A stretch of DNA of 64,000 nucleotides, from assembly GCF_001613105.1 (NCBI RefSeq), contig NZ_BDBS01000020.1:1-64000 (forward strand), read 5' to 3'. The stretch comes from Nocardia pseudobrasiliensis NBRC 108224. GTDB taxonomy: Bacteria; Actinomycetota; Actinomycetes; Mycobacteriales; Mycobacteriaceae. The notes under the pieces were generated by a model. That model searched no databases. It was not told the DNA's origin and saw nothing but the letters and a program-made list of their open reading frames with translations. The translations under genes were made by a program, and so were the position numbers. Shown piece by piece: positions 31,996 through 40,957 of this stretch. How positions within the stretch are numbered: position 1 is the stretch's first letter; each line of letters opens with the position of its first letter.

Positions 31996-32979
31996 GTGAA
32001 CGATATTCGGTATGGATTGCTGCTCCCGAGCGGGCAGACGCAGGTCGAGGCCGCGGGCTCGGCGCGGGGGCTGGTCGATCTGGTGGTCGAGGTGGAACGA
32101 CGCGGATTCGATTCGGCGTGGGTCGGCGATTCGCTGCTGCGGACCCGGATCGAGCCGCTGACCCTGCTGGCGTCGGCCGCGTCGGTGACCGAGCGGATCA
32201 CCCTCGGCACGGCCGTACTGCTGCCCGCCTACCGCAATCCGGTGCAGGCCGCGCTGACGATCGCCTCGCTGGACGCATTGTCGCGGGGACGGCTGATTCT
32301 CGGTGTGGGCGGCGGATTTCCCGGCATCAGCGAACCGGAGTTCGAAACCTCCGGCGTCGCGTTCAAGACCCGCTTCTCGCATATGGACGACGCCGTGCGG
32401 CTGTGGCGGCGATTGTGGTCGGGCAATACCGAACCGTTCGAGGGCAGGATCCTGCGCTACGGCTGGCTGCCGGAATCGCCGCGCCCGCATCGGCCCGGCG
32501 GCCCGCCGATCTGGCTGGGCGGTATCACCCCGGCCGCGCTGCGCCGCACCGGGCGGCTCTACGACGGCTGGTTGCCCTATCCCCCGCTGCTGTCCGACTA
32601 CAGCGACGGCCTGGCCGCGATCCGGGCCGAGAGCGCGGCGGCCGGGCGGCCCGACGACGCCGTCACCCCCGCCCTGTTCGCGACCGTCTGCCTCGACGAG
32701 GATCCCGTACGCGGCCGGGAGCGGCTGCGACACTACGCCGAGACCACCTACGGGCTGCCGCTGGAGACCGTCGAACAGATCCAGGTCCTGATCACCGGCT
32801 CCGCGGAACAGGTTGCGGCGCAACTGCGTCGGTACACCGACGCCGGCGCGCGCCACATCCTGCTCCGCATCGCGGCTATCGAGGAGCGGACCTTCATCGA
32901 GCAGCTGGACCGCGTCACCGCCCTGCTACCGCTGCTCACCGCGACCGTCTCCGGCGCAGGTTCGATGGCCCGGCTCTAG
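31996..32979 (+). CDS. LLM-class F420-dependent-type oxidoreductase
   Basis: 327 residues from a GTG. Luciferase-like TIM barrel: IRYGLLLPSG at strand 1, FDSAWVGDSLL, TLGTAVLLPAYRNPVQAAL, DALSRGRLILGVGGGFP and PIWLGGITPAALRRTGRLYDG. The pattern is that of actinobacterial F420-dependent LLM enzymes, though FMN use cannot be excluded by eye. The substrate is unknown. It overlaps the convergent xdhC by 4 bp. Confidence 0.88.
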   Translation: MNDIRYGLLLPSGQTQVEAAGSARGLVDLVVEVERRGFDSAWVGDSLLRTRIEPLTLLASAASVTERITLGTAVLLPAYRNPVQAALTIASLDALSRGRLILGVGGGFPGISEPEFETSGVAFKTRFSHMDDAVRLWRRLWSGNTEPFEGRILRYGWLPESPRPHRPGGPPIWLGGITPAALRRTGRLYDGWLPYPPLLSDYSDGLAAIRAESAAAGRPDDAVTPALFATVCLDEDPVRGRERLRHYAETTYGLPLETVEQIQVLITGSAEQVAAQLRRYTDAGARHILLRIAAIEERTFIEQLDRVTALLPLLTATVSGAGSMARL

Positions 32980-34115
32980 CGCCGCCGGTGAGACCGCACC
33001 GCATGGCTGGACGGTTGCGCGGCACTGAATTCCATCGGCGGCGGCGCGATGCTGTCGTGCGCGCCGTATCGGTGGATGGGCCCGTCGCTCGTCGCCAGCG
33101 AGCGGCCGCTGCCGCCCCGGCGCACCGCGACGATCTCGGCGGCCACGGCCACGGCCGTCTCCTCCGGGGTGTGACCACCCAGATCCAAACCGATCGGTGA
33201 ACGCAATTGCGCCAGTTCACCTTCGGTGAGCCCCGCCGCGCGCAGCCGGGCCAGGCGATCGGTGTGGGTGCGCCGCGAACCCATCGCACCCACATAGGCC
33301 ACCGATCGGCGCAATGCCACCTCCAGCACCGGCACATCGAATTTCGCGTCGTGGGTGAGCACACAGATCACCGTGCGCGAATCGACCCGTGCGCCTTCGA
33401 GATAGCGGTGCGGCCAGTCCACCACCACCTCGTCGGCCTCGGGAAACCTTGCGGCGGTGGCGAATACGGGCCGGGCGTCGCACACGGTGACGTGATAGCC
33501 GAGGAACTTCCCGATGCGGGCGACCGCGGCCGCGAAGTCGATCGCGCCGAATACGATCATCCGCGGCGGCGGCACGTGGGATTCGATGAATACCGTGACT
33601 TCCTCTGCGCCGCAACCGATCACCCGAACCCCGGTGGAGCCGAGGTCGAGCATGGCCCGCGCCTCGGCGACCACCCGGCCGTCGAACTCCGCACCGGTCG
33701 CCCAGTCCGGGCCCAGCGCCGTGACGGCGCCTGAACTCACATCCCGGACGAGGGCGACCGCGCCCTCGCTGCGGAGCACCGTTTCGATGGTGGCGTGATC
33801 GCGCGAGCCGATCGGGTGTACCAGCACCTCGAGCGCCCCGCCACAGGTCAGTCCGACCGCGAAGGCGTCGGAATCGCTGTAGCCGAACGTCTCCCGCTGC
33901 GGTCGGCCGGTGCGCAGCGCCTCGCGGCACAGCTCGTACACCGCGCCCTCCACACAGCCGCCGGAGATGCTGCCGATGACGACGCCCTCGTCGTTCACCG
34001 CCATGGCCGCACCCGGCAGTCTGGGTGCGCTGCCGGTGATTCCGACAATGCTGGCCACGGCATAGGTCTTACCGGCCGCATGCCACCGCAGCAGTTCCTC
34101 GGTCAGCTCGCGCAT
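32976..34115 (-). CDS. xdhC: XdhC family protein (molybdenum cofactor insertion)
   Basis: 379 residues; GGAGG lies ~10 nt before the ATG at 34115. N-terminal XdhC/CoxI domain: VGITGSAPRLPGAAMAV and the SISGGCVEGAVYE motif. C-terminal Rossmann-like domain: MIVFGAIDFAAAVARIGKFL, VTVCDARPVF, VCVLTHDAKFDVPVLE-type core, and YVGAMGSRRTH. XdhC binds molybdenum cofactor, promotes its sulfuration and delivers it to xanthine dehydrogenase. It is the last gene of the purine operon, following the permease by 5 bp. Confidence 0.92.
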   Translation of the reverse strand: MRELTEELLRWHAAGKTYAVASIVGITGSAPRLPGAAMAVNDEGVVIGSISGGCVEGAVYELCREALRTGRPQRETFGYSDSDAFAVGLTCGGALEVLVHPIGSRDHATIETVLRSEGAVALVRDVSSGAVTALGPDWATGAEFDGRVVAEARAMLDLGSTGVRVIGCGAEEVTVFIESHVPPPRMIVFGAIDFAAAVARIGKFLGYHVTVCDARPVFATAARFPEADEVVVDWPHRYLEGARVDSRTVICVLTHDAKFDVPVLEVALRRSVAYVGAMGSRRTHTDRLARLRAAGLTEGELAQLRSPIGLDLGGHTPEETAVAVAAEIVAVRRGGSGRSLATSDGPIHRYGAHDSIAPPPMEFSAAQPSSHAVRSHRRR

Positions 34116-34120
34116 GACAG

Positions 34121-35554
34121 CTATCCTCCCAACAGCAGTTCGATGGCGGAGATGGCGAAGTAGCAGGCGAATACGACGCTGACCACCCATACCAGCCAAT
34201 GGATTTCGCGGAACTTGCCCCGCGCCGCCTTGATCACCGTGTACGCGATCAGACCCGCGCCCACGCCGTTGGTGATCGAGTAGGTGAACGGCATCGCCAC
34301 GATCGTAAGGAACGCGGGAACCGCGACCTCCAGATCGCCCCAGTCGATCTTGCGGGCCTGCGTCATCATCAACGCGCCCACCAGCACCAGCGCCGGGGCC
34401 GCGGCCTGGATCGGCACCACACCCGCGATCGGGGTGAAAAATACCGCCAGACAGAACAATCCGCCGGTCACCACGCTCGTCAAGCCGGTCCGAGCGCCCT
34501 CGCCGACGCCGGTGGCGGATTCGACGTAGACCGTGGAACCCGCACCGCCGCTGGCGCCGCCGATGATCTGCGCGACGCCGTCCATGGTCAGCACCCGGCC
34601 CAGACTCGGCATGGTGCCGTTCTTGTCGAGCAGCCCGGCCTCGTCACAGACCCCGAAAACCGTTCCCATGGCGTCGAAGAAACCGGTCAGCACCAGGGTG
34701 AACAGTACGACGCTCGCGGTCAGCGCACCCGCCCGGGCGAAGCCGCCGATCGGATCGATATGCAGCATGAGTCCGAAATCCGGTGCGGCGAACAGCTTGT
34801 CGGGCATCTTCGGCACGACCGTGCCCCACGCCTTGGGACTGATTGTGGCGACGGCGTTGATGATGATCGCCAGTACCGTCGCGGCCGCGATGCTGATCAG
34901 GATGGCGCCGGGCATCTTGCGGATGTAGAGCGCGAGCATCAGCAGCAGTCCGAAGCCGAACACGACCACCGGCCAGCCCTCGAGATGTCCGTCGGGCCCG
35001 AGCCCGACCGGCGGCCCGGTCGGGGAACCGTGCCCGACCACCCCCGAGGACACCAGCCCGATCATGGCGATGAACATGCCGATGCCGACGCCGATGGCAT
35101 TCTTCAGCGCCAGCGGAATGGCGTTGATGATCATCGTCCGCAGACCGCTGGCGGCCATGATCACGATGATCACACCCATGAGCACCACCAGGCCCATGGT
35201 CTGATTCCAGGTCATATGCGGTGCGGCCTGATACGCGACGACCGGCACGACGCCGAGTCCGGCCGCCAGCGCCAGCGGCACATTGCCGACCAGGCCCATG
35301 AGAATGGTGGACAGGCCCGCGGAGAACGCCGTGGCCGTGGTGAGTTGCGCGATGCTCAGATGGGTGCCGTCGATATCCGTCGCGCCGCCCAGAATCAGCG
35401 GAACGAGCAGGATGACATAGGCCATCGCGACGAAAGTGGTGATACCACCGCGAATTTCGCGAGATACGGTGCTACGGCGTTCGCCGATCCGGAAGATCCG
35501 GTCGAGAGCGGACCTGCCGGTCGCGGGGGTGGTACGGGTCTGTACTTGGGTCAT
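34121..35554 (-). CDS. NCS2 family (AzgA-type) purine permease
   Basis: 477 residues with about 13-14 membrane segments. AzgA-branch signs are REIRGGITTFVAMAYVILLV at TM1, GLGVVPVVAYQAA, NAIPLALKNAIGVGIGMFIA, FFDAMGTVFGVCDEAGLLD and a GGAGSTVYVESATGVGEGAR loop. AzgA-like proteins transport guanine and hypoxanthine by proton symport, which fits the operon. It is 129 bp downstream of the molybdenum subunit, so an extra internal promoter is possible. Confidence 0.92.
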   Translation of the reverse strand: MTQVQTRTTPATGRSALDRIFRIGERRSTVSREIRGGITTFVAMAYVILLVPLILGGATDIDGTHLSIAQLTTATAFSAGLSTILMGLVGNVPLALAAGLGVVPVVAYQAAPHMTWNQTMGLVVLMGVIIVIMAASGLRTMIINAIPLALKNAIGVGIGMFIAMIGLVSSGVVGHGSPTGPPVGLGPDGHLEGWPVVVFGFGLLLMLALYIRKMPGAILISIAAATVLAIIINAVATISPKAWGTVVPKMPDKLFAAPDFGLMLHIDPIGGFARAGALTASVVLFTLVLTGFFDAMGTVFGVCDEAGLLDKNGTMPSLGRVLTMDGVAQIIGGASGGAGSTVYVESATGVGEGARTGLTSVVTGGLFCLAVFFTPIAGVVPIQAAAPALVLVGALMMTQARKIDWGDLEVAVPAFLTIVAMPFTYSITNGVGAGLIAYTVIKAARGKFREIHWLVWVVSVVFACYFAISAIELLLGG

Positions 35555-35683
35555 CGGTGTGCCCTCCCTTGGGCATACCCGACCTGCGGTCCGTGCCGTC
35601 AGCGGACCTTAGGATTCGGTTTGCGTTGTGGGGGTCCTCGCTTCGCTCGGGAAAAGGGAGGAAGGCTCCGAACCCCCTGTTGA

Positions 35684-38014
35684 TCAACAGCTGGAAATAA
35701 TGTCCCCCGGACGAACCGGCACCCTGGTCAGGTCGCCCGATCCGCCGGCGGCCCGGCAGGCATTTCGTATGGCCGAGACAACAGCCGGGGTGGAGGAGAG
35801 CGTGGGTGGCTCTCCGGCGCCGCGCAGGCCGTAAGGGGCGTGCGGATCGGCGTTCTCGAGGATCTCGAGCTTCTGAGTCGGGGTGTCGAGAATGGTCGGG
35901 ATGAGATAGTCCGTGAACGAGGGGTTGCGCACCTTTCCGTCGGTGACCTGAATTTCCTCCATGACCGCCAGGCCGAGGCCCTGGACGGATCCGCCGTGGA
36001 TCTGGCCCTCCAGCGAGAGCCGGTTCATGATCTTGCCGACGTCCTGGACCGCGTCCAGCGAAACTACCTTCACCAGACCGAGTTCGGTATCGACGTCGAC
36101 CACCGCGCGATGCACGCATACGGCGAGTTGGGTGTGGCTGTTGCCCTGACCGGTCACCGGATCCATCCCGGTGGTCGGCTTGTGCTGATAGATGCGGGTC
36201 TCTTCGACGACCCCCTCATCGAGGACGTCGACGATCGCCGCGAGCACCTCGCCCGTATGCGAGACAACCTTGCCGCCAACCAGATTCGCGGCTTCCTGAT
36301 ACCCCTGCGCGGCGGCCAGGTCGAGCACCCTGGCCCGCACCGCCTCACAGGCCGTCTTGACCGCGCCGCCGGTCATATAGGTCTGGCGCGAGGCCGACGA
36401 GGAACCGGCGTCGCCGACCCCGTTGTCGGCCGGGTGAATGGTCACCCGCTCGATACCCAGTTCGGTGCGCGCGATCTGCGCCTCGACCGTGACCAGACCC
36501 TGGCCGACCTCGGCCGCGGCGGTGTGCACCAGCGCAACCGGTTCCCCGGCGATGACCTCCAGTCGCACTCGCGCGGTGGAGTAGTCGTCGAAGCCCTCGG
36601 AGAAGCAGATGTTCTTGATGCCCACGCCGTAGCCGACGCCGCGCACCACGCCCTCACCGTGGGTGGTCTGCGACGCACCGCCGGGCAGGTTGCGAATATC
36701 GTTGGCGTCCAACGGCTCCGGTAGCGGCATCTCCCGCAGTTGGCCGAGCATCTCGCGCAGCGGGGTCGGCGCGTGCAGTTCCTGTCCGGTCGCCAGCTTG
36801 GACCCCTGCGACACCGCGTTGATCTGCCGCACCAGCACCGGATCCATCCCGAGCGCGTCGGCGAGCTTGTCCATCATCGACTCGTGCGCGAAACAGGCTT
36901 GCACAGCGCCGAATCCGCGCATGGCGCCACAGGGCGGGTTGTTGGTGTACACCCCGTAGGCATCGATCTCGAGGTGTGGAACCTCGTACGGCCCCAGCGC
37001 CAGCGAGGACGCGTTACCGGTGACATTGAGCGTGGCCGAGGTGTACGCGCCACCGTCGAGAATGATCTTCACCTTGGCGAAGGTGAACTTCCCTTCGCGC
37101 GTGGCCCCGTACTCGTACCACATCTGCGCCGGATGCCGGTGCACGTGACCGAAGAACGACTCCTCGCGGTTGTAGACCATCTTGATCGGCTTACCGGTGT
37201 ACATCGCCAGCATGCCCGCGTGGATCTGCATCGACAGGTCCTCACGGCCGCCGAACGCGCCGCCGACACCGGCCAGCGTCATGCGGATCTTGTCGTCCGG
37301 CAGCTTCAGACACGGGCCGATCTGGGACAGATCATTGTGCATCCACTGGGTGGCGACGTAGAAGTCCAGCCCGCCGTCCTCGGCCGGGACGACCAGACCC
37401 GATTCGGGACCCAGAAAGGCCTGATCCTGAATGCCGACATCGTATTTCCCGCTGACCACGACGTCGGAGAGTGCGCGTCCCACCTCGATATCGCCGACGC
37501 GAACCGGCTGATGCCGGGCGATGCCGCCACGCTCCTGCACCCTGTGGTTGTCCGGATCATCCACCACCGCAACGGGATCGGTGATCGGCTCCAGCACCTC
37601 CCATTCGATCTCGATGGCGGCCATGGCCCGCCGGGCGATCTCGGGATGGTCGGCGGCGACCAGCGCGATCGGCTCACCCTGATGGCGCACCTCGTCGATG
37701 GCCAGCACCGGCTGATCCCAGGTGTGGTCCAGGCCGTAGACCTTGCGGCCGGGCACCTCCTCGTGGGTGAGCACCGCGTGCACGCCCGAGATCGCCAGCG
37801 CCGGAGCGATATTGATGCTCAGTATCCGCGCCCGCGGGTACGGGCTGCGCAGGGTCGTGCCCCACAGCATGCCGTCCATCCACAGATCCGACGAATAGGC
37901 GAACTCGCCCTTGACCTTCAGGGTGCCGTCGGGGCGCAGCGGGCTCTCCCCGACTCCGCCCTTGCCCGGCGCGACGACCTCGCCGGGGAAACGGGTCGAA
38001 CGTGTCGCTGTCAT
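35684..38014 (-). CDS. Xanthine dehydrogenase, molybdenum-binding subunit
   Basis: 776 residues. GGAGG lies 7 nt before the ATG at 38014, which overlaps the TGA of the deaminase gene (ATGA). Xanthine oxidase family features: VGESPLRPDGTLKVKGEFAY at the N-terminus, the moco motif GGAFGGREDLSMQ, PPCGAMRGFGAVQACFAHE, and near the C-terminus the catalytic Glu735 in LRGAGEPPTLSS. The subunit carries the MCD cofactor and hydroxylates purines (hypoxanthine/xanthine) with water. Separate FAD and 2Fe-2S subunits lie in the same operon. Aldehyde or other N-heterocycle substrates cannot be excluded by sequence. Confidence 0.92.
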   Translation of the reverse strand: MTATRSTRFPGEVVAPGKGGVGESPLRPDGTLKVKGEFAYSSDLWMDGMLWGTTLRSPYPRARILSINIAPALAISGVHAVLTHEEVPGRKVYGLDHTWDQPVLAIDEVRHQGEPIALVAADHPEIARRAMAAIEIEWEVLEPITDPVAVVDDPDNHRVQERGGIARHQPVRVGDIEVGRALSDVVVSGKYDVGIQDQAFLGPESGLVVPAEDGGLDFYVATQWMHNDLSQIGPCLKLPDDKIRMTLAGVGGAFGGREDLSMQIHAGMLAMYTGKPIKMVYNREESFFGHVHRHPAQMWYEYGATREGKFTFAKVKIILDGGAYTSATLNVTGNASSLALGPYEVPHLEIDAYGVYTNNPPCGAMRGFGAVQACFAHESMMDKLADALGMDPVLVRQINAVSQGSKLATGQELHAPTPLREMLGQLREMPLPEPLDANDIRNLPGGASQTTHGEGVVRGVGYGVGIKNICFSEGFDDYSTARVRLEVIAGEPVALVHTAAAEVGQGLVTVEAQIARTELGIERVTIHPADNGVGDAGSSSASRQTYMTGGAVKTACEAVRARVLDLAAAQGYQEAANLVGGKVVSHTGEVLAAIVDVLDEGVVEETRIYQHKPTTGMDPVTGQGNSHTQLAVCVHRAVVDVDTELGLVKVVSLDAVQDVGKIMNRLSLEGQIHGGSVQGLGLAVMEEIQVTDGKVRNPSFTDYLIPTILDTPTQKLEILENADPHAPYGLRGAGEPPTLSSTPAVVSAIRNACRAAGGSGDLTRVPVRPGDIISSC

Positions 38015-39363
38015 CGCGATTCCTCCTCGCGCAGCAGTCGGGCGCGGGCGCGCGCACCGGCGACGCCCATCTCGTCCTGTGCGACCGTGCGCAGTTCGTC
38101 GTTCTCCACCACGGTGCGGCCGCCCACCAGCAGCCGTGCCAGCGGCGGGGTGGGGCCGAATACCAACGAGCACACCGGATCCGAGATCGCGGCGCGGAAG
38201 CCGTCGACCCGCCAGACCGCGATATCGGCCAGTTTGCCGGCCTCGAGGCTGCCGATCTCGTTGTGGCGGCCCAGATTCCGGGCGCCGCCCAGGGTGCCGA
38301 TCCGCAGCGCCTGGCGGGCGGTCAGCGCGGTCGGGCCGTGCACCGCGCGCTGGAACAGCATGGCCTGACGCATCTCACCCGCCATCGATGTCAGCTCGCT
38401 CGAGGCCGCGCCGTCCACACCGAGGCCGACCGGCGCGCCCGCGGCGAGCAGGTCGACCACCCGCGCGATACCCGCTCCGAGACGCGCATTGGAGGTCGGG
38501 CAGTGCGCGGTACCGGTGCCGGTATCGGCGAAGCGCCGAATATCCTTGTCGTGCAGGTGAACCGCGTGCGCGAACCAGACGTCGTCGCCGAGCCAGCCGA
38601 TCTTCTCCATGTACTCGACCGGGGTGCAGCCCATCTGCTCGCGGCAGTGCTCCTCCTCGTCGAGAGTTTCGGCGAGGTGGGTGTGCAGGCGGACGCCCTT
38701 GTCGCGGGCCAGCGTCGCCGACTCGCGCATCAGCGCCTCACTGACCGAGAAGGGCGAACACGGCGCGACGGCCACGCGCAGCATGGAGTCGAACGAGGGG
38801 TCGTGGTAGCGATCGATCGTTTCGATTGTGCTGCTGAGGATTTCGTCGGTCTTCTCGACCACCTCGTCCGGCGGCAGACCACCGTCGGACTGCCCGCGGT
38901 CCATCGAGCCGCGGCAGGGATGGAATCGCAGACCCACCTCGGCGGCCGCGCGCACCTCGGCGTCGAACAGATCACCGCGGCCCTTGGGGAAGATGTAGTG
39001 GTGATCGCTGGCCGTGGTACAGCCGGTCAGCGCGAGCCAGGCCAGGCCCGCACCCGCCGCGCCGTAGACCACCTCGGCGTCCATCCGTGCCCAGGTGCGG
39101 TACAGGCCGGTGAGCCATTCGAACAGCGTCGAATCCTGATACAGGCCCTGGCTCGCCCACTGATACAGATGGTGGTGGGTGTTGACCAGCCCGGGGGTGA
39201 CCAGGCAGCCGGTGGCGTTGATACGTTCGGCGCCTTCGACTTTCGGGGCAGCGCCCGCACCGAGGCCGGTGATCCGACCGTTCTCGACGGTGAGGTAGCC
39301 GTTGGCGATCTCTTCGCCGATGACGGGGGCGATGTAGGCGTTCTCGATGACAACCTTGCTCAT
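38011..39363 (-). CDS. 8-Oxoguanine/guanine deaminase-like amidohydrolase
   Basis: 450 residues, TIM-barrel amidohydrolase of the ATZ/TRZ group. Metal ligands: NTHHH (first strand), HTHLAET, FAHAVH and GLGVDGAAS (catalytic Asp). The ASDHHYIFPKG block and SMDRGQSDGGLPPD loop match the 8-oxoguanine deaminase group. Location inside an XDH operon suggests it converts guanine to xanthine or 8-oxoguanine to urate. The start (ATG 39363) overlaps the 2Fe-2S subunit stop as ATGA, so expression is stoichiometrically coupled to the dehydrogenase. Confidence 0.88.
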   Translation of the reverse strand: MSKVVIENAYIAPVIGEEIANGYLTVENGRITGLGAGAAPKVEGAERINATGCLVTPGLVNTHHHLYQWASQGLYQDSTLFEWLTGLYRTWARMDAEVVYGAAGAGLAWLALTGCTTASDHHYIFPKGRGDLFDAEVRAAAEVGLRFHPCRGSMDRGQSDGGLPPDEVVEKTDEILSSTIETIDRYHDPSFDSMLRVAVAPCSPFSVSEALMRESATLARDKGVRLHTHLAETLDEEEHCREQMGCTPVEYMEKIGWLGDDVWFAHAVHLHDKDIRRFADTGTGTAHCPTSNARLGAGIARVVDLLAAGAPVGLGVDGAASSELTSMAGEMRQAMLFQRAVHGPTALTARQALRIGTLGGARNLGRHNEIGSLEAGKLADIAVWRVDGFRAAISDPVCSLVFGPTPPLARLLVGGRTVVENDELRTVAQDEMGVAGARARARLLREEESR

Positions 39364-39833
39364 TTCGCCGCCGCCTTCCGCTCGGCCGCCAGGCGTACGG
39401 CGTCGAGAATCTTCTCGTAACCGGTACAGCGACACAGATTTCCGGCCAGCGCCTCGCGGATCTCGGCATCCGAGGGATCCGGAACGCGTTCGATCAAATC
39501 GTGCGCCTGCACGATCAGGCCCGGGGTGCAGAAGCCGCACTGCACCGCACCGGCCTCCACGAACGCCTGCTGCATCGGATCGAGCCGATCACCAGAGGCC
39601 AGACCCTCCACGGTGCGCACCGAGCAGCCGTGCGCCTGTCCCGCCGCGACGAGACACGAACACACCGGCGTGCCGTCCAAATACACTGTGCACGAACCAC
39701 ATTCGCCCTGTTCGCAGGCGTTCTTGGAACCGGGGAGACCCATCCGCTCGCGCAGCATGTACAGCAGGCTCTCCCCCTCCCACACATCGTCGACCGTCTC
39801 CGCGGACCCGTTGACCTCGAAGCTCACCCGCAT
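39360..39833 (-). CDS. Xanthine dehydrogenase, 2Fe-2S subunit
   Basis: 157 residues. Two [2Fe-2S] clusters are readable: the plant-type ferredoxin CEQGECGSC plus a following Cys in PVCSC, and the helical domain GAVQCGFCTPG with NLCRCTGYEKI. Length and order match CoxS/XdhC-type small subunits. It relays electrons from the molybdenum site to FAD. The ATG at 39833 shares its first base with the TGA of the FAD subunit gene. Confidence 0.95.
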   Translation of the reverse strand: MRVSFEVNGSAETVDDVWEGESLLYMLRERMGLPGSKNACEQGECGSCTVYLDGTPVCSCLVAAGQAHGCSVRTVEGLASGDRLDPMQQAFVEAGAVQCGFCTPGLIVQAHDLIERVPDPSDAEIREALAGNLCRCTGYEKILDAVRLAAERKAAAK

Positions 39834-40702
39834 CAGGCCGCCCTCCTCTGCGCCGCCAAGTCGTTCCAGGCCCAGGTCAGCGTGCGGCGCGCCATCACCG
39901 ACAGGGCGTGCTTGCGATAGTCGGCGGTGCCGCGGACATCGTCGATCGGCTTGGCCGCCGCGGCCACCAGCGCGCCGAAGTCGCGCAGGACCGCGTCGGC
40001 CAGCGGGGCCGGATCGGTCCAGGGCAGCGTCTCGGCCAAGTACTGCTCGGCCTCGGTCGCCCGCAGCGGGGTCGGCCCCGAGGAACCGATACCCGTTCCG
40101 GCCGTTCGAGTGTCCGGATGCAGCGCCACCGCGAACGAACACACCGCGATCACCATCGCGTTGCGAGTACCCACCTTCGAGAAATATTGCGGGCCGCTCG
40201 CGGGATCCAACCAGATCGCGCGAATCAGCTCATCGGGTTCCAGCGCGTTCTTCTTCACCCAGACGTAGAAATCGTCGATCGGGATCATGCGCGAACCGCG
40301 GGCGGCCGATTCCGCCTCGATCACCGCATTCGCCGCCAGCAGCGCGGGATGGCTGTCACCGGCGGGCGAGGCCGCGCCCAGATTACCGCCGACCGACCCG
40401 CGATTGCGGATCTGCGGGGAGCCGACCGTGCGGGCGGCCTGCGCCAGCGCGGGCGCCTGGCCGCCGTGGTCGCGAATGATCTTCACGTACGGCACACCCG
40501 CGCCGATCCGCAGTTTGCCGTCGACCTGCTCCACCCGCTGCAATTGCCGGCAGGGATTCAAATCCAGCAGCGCGGCCGGACGTCCCTTGTCGAAATTCAG
40601 CTCGACCATCACATCGGTGCCACCCTGAATGGGTGTGGCGTCCGGGTGGGCGGCCTTCAATTCGAGCGCCTCCGCCCAGTCGGCGGGTCGCAAGAATTCC
40701 AT
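39833..40702 (-). CDS. Xanthine dehydrogenase, FAD-binding subunit
   Basis: 289 residues from the ATG at 40702 (GGAGG 4 nt upstream). CoxM-like FAD domain: PIQGGTDVMVELNFDKG, LRIGAGVPYVKI, and the FAD-binding TVGSPQIRNRGSVGGNLGAA. The C-terminal CO-dehydrogenase flavoprotein domain follows (DALVAAAAKPIDDVRG-type end). It passes electrons to NAD+. First gene of the purine operon; the 255-bp divergent region to pucR should hold both promoters. Confidence 0.93.
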   Translation of the reverse strand: MEFLRPADWAEALELKAAHPDATPIQGGTDVMVELNFDKGRPAALLDLNPCRQLQRVEQVDGKLRIGAGVPYVKIIRDHGGQAPALAQAARTVGSPQIRNRGSVGGNLGAASPAGDSHPALLAANAVIEAESAARGSRMIPIDDFYVWVKKNALEPDELIRAIWLDPASGPQYFSKVGTRNAMVIAVCSFAVALHPDTRTAGTGIGSSGPTPLRATEAEQYLAETLPWTDPAPLADAVLRDFGALVAAAAKPIDDVRGTADYRKHALSVMARRTLTWAWNDLAAQRRAA

Positions 40703-40830
40703 CTGACCTCCATCGGCGTAAAACGTGTTCCACGAGTACACCCGCCGGGATGCCGCGCCGGCCACGACCGGAACTCCGAACTGTGCGCTGGTTCACACCG
40801 GGGTATTTGTGCTTACCTCCAAACGCGATG

Positions 40831-40874
40831 ACGACCGTGTTACCGCGGACCCCTACCGTGACGGCCGTGTTACC
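40831..40874. promoter_or_regulatory. 30-bp-spaced direct repeats in the xdh/pucR intergenic region
   Basis: ACGACCGTGTTACC (40831-40844) and ACGGCCGTGTTACC (40861-40874) are direct repeats exactly 30 bp apart, about three helical turns. They lie between the divergent xanthine dehydrogenase operon and the pucR-type gene and are candidate binding sites of the PucR regulator. Confidence 0.5.
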
Positions 40875-40957
40875 CGTGACGGTGGCTCGGGACACATCGG
40901 CCCGGTCCACGGCAAGTCGGGGACAGTCGAGGCCACGGGCTGTTAGCGTCGGAAATC

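Noticed and set aside
34199..35683. A 494-codon plus-strand frame opposite the NCS2 permease
   Set aside because: His/Gln/Arg-rich shadow; the minus-strand permease has clear transmembrane segments and family motifs.
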